Origin: Prorocentrum cordatum
Lineage: Eukaryota; Sar; Dinophyceae; Prorocentrales; Prorocentraceae
Direction: 5' to 3'
Assembly: GCA_963575745.1 (NCBI GenBank)
Contig: CAUYUJ010009757.1
Location: 99,501 to 163,500, forward strand
DNA length: 64,000 nt
Below are positions 61,536 to 64,000 of the stretch, piece by piece (the first letter of the stretch is position 1; each line of letters starts with the position of its first letter). Made by a program: the position numbers and the translations under genes. Below the pieces are notes generated by a model. That model saw only the letters and a list, made by a program, of their open reading frames with translations, did not search any database and was not told the origin of the DNA.

Positions 61536-62990
61536 CAGGTGCGTGAAGAAGGCGCCCTTGTCTAAGAAGAGATGGCTGCAGAGAGGACATGTCGTGCTCG
61601 GTTTAGTCGGTTGGCTCTGGTTTCGTGTCCTATCTGGGTTGCAGCTGCCCGTGATCAAACTCCTGGCCAGGTGTTTCCATGCTGTTCCACGGCTCGTGAA
61701 GCACTGGTAGCAATTGATGCACTCGTTGTTCGTAGTTAATAGAGCGGCTACATTGTGAACGTTATGATTCCGAATAACATGACTGTGCAGTGCTTTTTTG
61801 CTCGCGAACAGTAGTCCGCTTTCCCCAGGATCGTCCCCGAGCGAGCACTTCCAAGGCTGGAGGTCCTGGAGGGCTAAGTCTTCTCGGAGTTCGTCGTCGG
61901 GAGTATAGCCTGGAGGAGGAACTGCTACCGTCAATTTAGCTGCTCTGACCTCGCGTACGTCTAGTAGGTGTAGTTGTTCTCTAATCACTAGCGTGAACAT
62001 CTTACCTATCTGGACCTGCTCGTCCCCGAAGATGTGTCTGAAGCTCCCCGAGACTTGGCAGGCCTTCGTGACATCCTCCTCGATTCGTCGGGCCCAGGGG
62101 TTCGCGTGCGTCGTCAGCTCGTCTGTCGCGCCGTCGTCGTTGGTCTCGAATTCGAGGCGTCCGAACAAGGCGACGATGAGTTGGCGGTGATTGTTCGGGA
62201 ATCTCAGTATATTTTTTGCCCAGCCAAGTCTGCGGACCAGTGCCTCCTCCGCTGGAGGAAGGATCTGCCAGTAGCGGAAGACCTCCAGCGTTGTCAAACT
62301 ACGTTCCGAGCCGTCCTCGCTGTGCGTGCTGGCTCGGCCTGCCATCGCCCGTCTCAGGAGGGCACCCATCGCGCTCTGGAGCATCTGGTACTCGTTGGGC
62401 GTGGGCAAGTAGCACTCGATGCACGAAAGCCCCGTGTTGATAACCCTGCATATGAGGACCGCGCGCTTCCACTTGTAAGGCATCTCTCGCTTGGTCCAGA
62501 ACCTGCCGCACTCGTAGTAGCTCTTCTTCATGGCCTGGATGCGCTTCTGCAACTCTGGATAGTAGCTCTGCGTCGATGTTACTTGAGGGCCCAGGTACCG
62601 AGCCACCGCCACCACTTTGCCTGGAAGTTTGCATTGCGGGTCCTTCTTGATTATTTGATGCGCCTGGCTGGCGCCTTCTCCCTGAAAGTGTACTATCGTA
62701 TCCTGCTTATCTTGGTTTTGCTTCAGGCCGATCTCGCTCAAGCGTCTGTTCATCGTGTCGTCTATGTTGTGAGCCTGGTCGGCGAGCAGTTTGGGATCGG
62801 CCTGTTTCCCGTTCAAGATGATCTTGCGCATGTCGTCCGCGTACTTCGTCAGCCCCACGTATGCTGGATGTTGGAACAGTTCGCTTCTTCCATACAGTAA
62901 CTCGTCGTACTCTATCTCGTCGTTGCAGCCCTTGGCCCACCTCTGGATGCAAGGGGCGAAGCTGGCTACGAAGTTGCGCACCATGTATGG
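61536..62990 (-). pseudogene. LINE-type reverse transcriptase: motif C, thumb and C2H2 fingers
   Basis: The minus frame contains YMVRNFVASFAPCIQRW, and then LTKYADDMRKII with the intact catalytic YADD (62832-62843). A typical motif D/E region follows (LSEIGLKQNQDK, ARYLGPQVTSTQSYYPELQKRI). A long connector leads to Cys/His fingers: CINCYQCFTSRGTAWKH and CPLCSHLFLDKGAFFTHLCAH (C-x2-C-x12-H-x3-H). This is the layout of non-LTR elements that prime from nicked target DNA. The frame connects to the upstream part only through a frameshift near 62990. Confidence 0.8.
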
Positions 62991-64000
62991 GGTCGCCGAT
63001 GAGGCCGCCGCAATGGGGTTTGATGCATATTCCCTGCGTGTCGTCTCTGCAATCAATGTTGAACGTCGCCCTGCGGTATCGTTGTTCTCCGAGGTCCCAG
63101 AGGTCCTGCGGCATGATGTTGCTGTTGGCCGCGTCCATGGTAAGCCACTTGCAGCTGGCGAACGCGTTGGACATGTCCTTCATGGTGGACGCGTAATTGT
63201 AGCCTGCGTTGCGAGCCCTGTACTCGATGACTGACATTGTGAGGATGGCTCCTTCTCTTCGTCGCCCCTTGATGAACCCGTAGTCCTGGTCCGTGTGGGC
63301 CTGTTGTCGTTGCCTCATGAGTCCCGCAGCGTAGTATGCCTTGCCGATGGGGTCCGTGATGTGGTAGATTCGCTTGCCTGCTGGTCCTTGCTTCGTGTTC
63401 TTCTTAACCGCCGTCGCCGTGCCTTGATGCCATCGAACTGGTGCCACGTTGCTGATGCGCATCGCGGCCAAGGCCGCCTTCAATAATGCTTGAAACTGCT
63501 CGGGTTCTCCATCTCCCTCTTGATGTCCGAGGCCGTGTCGTTGTCGTGGTTGGTGTTCCGCCTTCGGTGGGCAAAGTAGTAGTCGCCATATCTCCGCTGG
63601 TGCCGCCGTTGGTGGCGCTGCTCGTCGTAGGCGTGCTCGTTTGAGGCTTTTGGCAATCTCGTTGTAGTCTTCCTCTGTCTTTTCCTCCAAACCATCCTCG
63701 TCGTAGTCCTTCTCCTCGGCGTTGTGCGGGATGGCCTCCAGGTGCTGCGCGTCCTGCTCGGTGCCTTCCATGCCGCCAGAGCCACCTGGTAGTTGCCAAA
63801 AATCGAGCCATTCCTGCTTCGTGGGGTTCGCCGTCGTAGCCGTCCAGAAGTCCCCCTTGCGTGGTCCGCATCTTCCTCCAGCGATCAATCGTGATAGTCT
63901 TCCAACTCTTGCCAGATCCCTTTCCTCCCACGCCTCGTATAGTTCCTCGACTCGTTGCTCTGTGCGTAGTTGCTGTGCGTGTCGTCGTTGTCGTTGGCAT
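62991..64000 (-). pseudogene. LINE-type reverse transcriptase: N-terminal palm, cut by window edge
   Basis: The frame is open from the window edge (RVEELYEAWEERDLARVG). It includes a linker and the RT palm: ISNVAPVRWHQGTATAVKKN, GKRIYHITDPIGKAYYAAG, DYGFIKGRRREGAILTMSV, motif A STMKDMSNAFAS (catalytic Asp) and motif B GGLIGDPI. Immediately after GDP the frame shifts. The endonuclease domain, if any, lies beyond the right edge, so whether this is an APE-type LINE cannot be told. Confidence 0.75.

Noticed and set aside
1-64000. tRNA, rRNA or snRNA genes
   Set aside because: None was recognised by eye on either strand; covariance-model scans would be decisive but could not be run.

Overview
The window is eukaryotic, GC-rich and dominated by mobile elements. 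I see no bacterial-style operons, no tRNA or rRNA genes, and no convincing single-copy host gene. The Ty1/copia-type pol sequence, a stand-alone EEP-fold protein family, a LINE-type reverse transcriptase with C2H2 fingers, huge trinucleotide tracts and very low gene density fit a dinoflagellate nuclear genome best. That assignment is inference; no dinoflagellate spliced-leader relic was found by eye.

Layout: (1) Positions 1-17065 and 22962-40134 are two near-identical copies of one segment (pos 1 = 22962). Between them lies segment B (17066-22961), present once in the window, so the full repeat unit is at least 23 kb and its first copy begins left of the window. On the minus strand each copy carries, 5' to 3': a ~1.35-kb tandem-repeat array, a gag-like region (coiled coil, capsid-like helices, CCCH fingers, RS-rich tail), an aspartic protease, integrase, a copia-type reverse transcriptase and RNase H. 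After pol come about 8 kb of further ORFs that run through segment B. One of these resembles the RNA 2'-phosphotransferase KptA/Tpt1. All pol genes are broken. Some lesions are shared by both copies (three in-frame stops and YVDD->YVGD), and others are private to one copy, so an already damaged element was duplicated as DNA and then decayed further.

(2) 40135-45180 extends the 1.35-kb array. Its units contain (GAC)n tracts or a recurring acidic reading frame, plus alternating-CG near-palindromes. (3) 45.2-52.1 kb is GC-rich repeat-laden DNA with foldback (MITE-like) elements and no convincing gene. (4) 52132-57372 holds two tandem units with the same ends, bounded by 12-bp inverted repeats. 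The long unit encodes a 743-residue EEP-superfamily protein; in the short unit that interior is replaced by a (TCC)n tract. (5) 57.4-60.8 kb is mostly unassigned repetitive sequence. (6) 60797-64000 (minus) is a LINE-type reverse transcriptase ORF with YADD and C2H2 fingers, broken by two frameshifts and cut by the window edge.

A recurrent theme is locus-specific short oligonucleotides (about 20-25 bp) dispersed many times within one locus: GGTGTTGCC-type in the copia region, AGGCTGAGAAGCACC-type in the EEP unit, and GAGAGCTCTCC-type at 47.5-48.8 kb.
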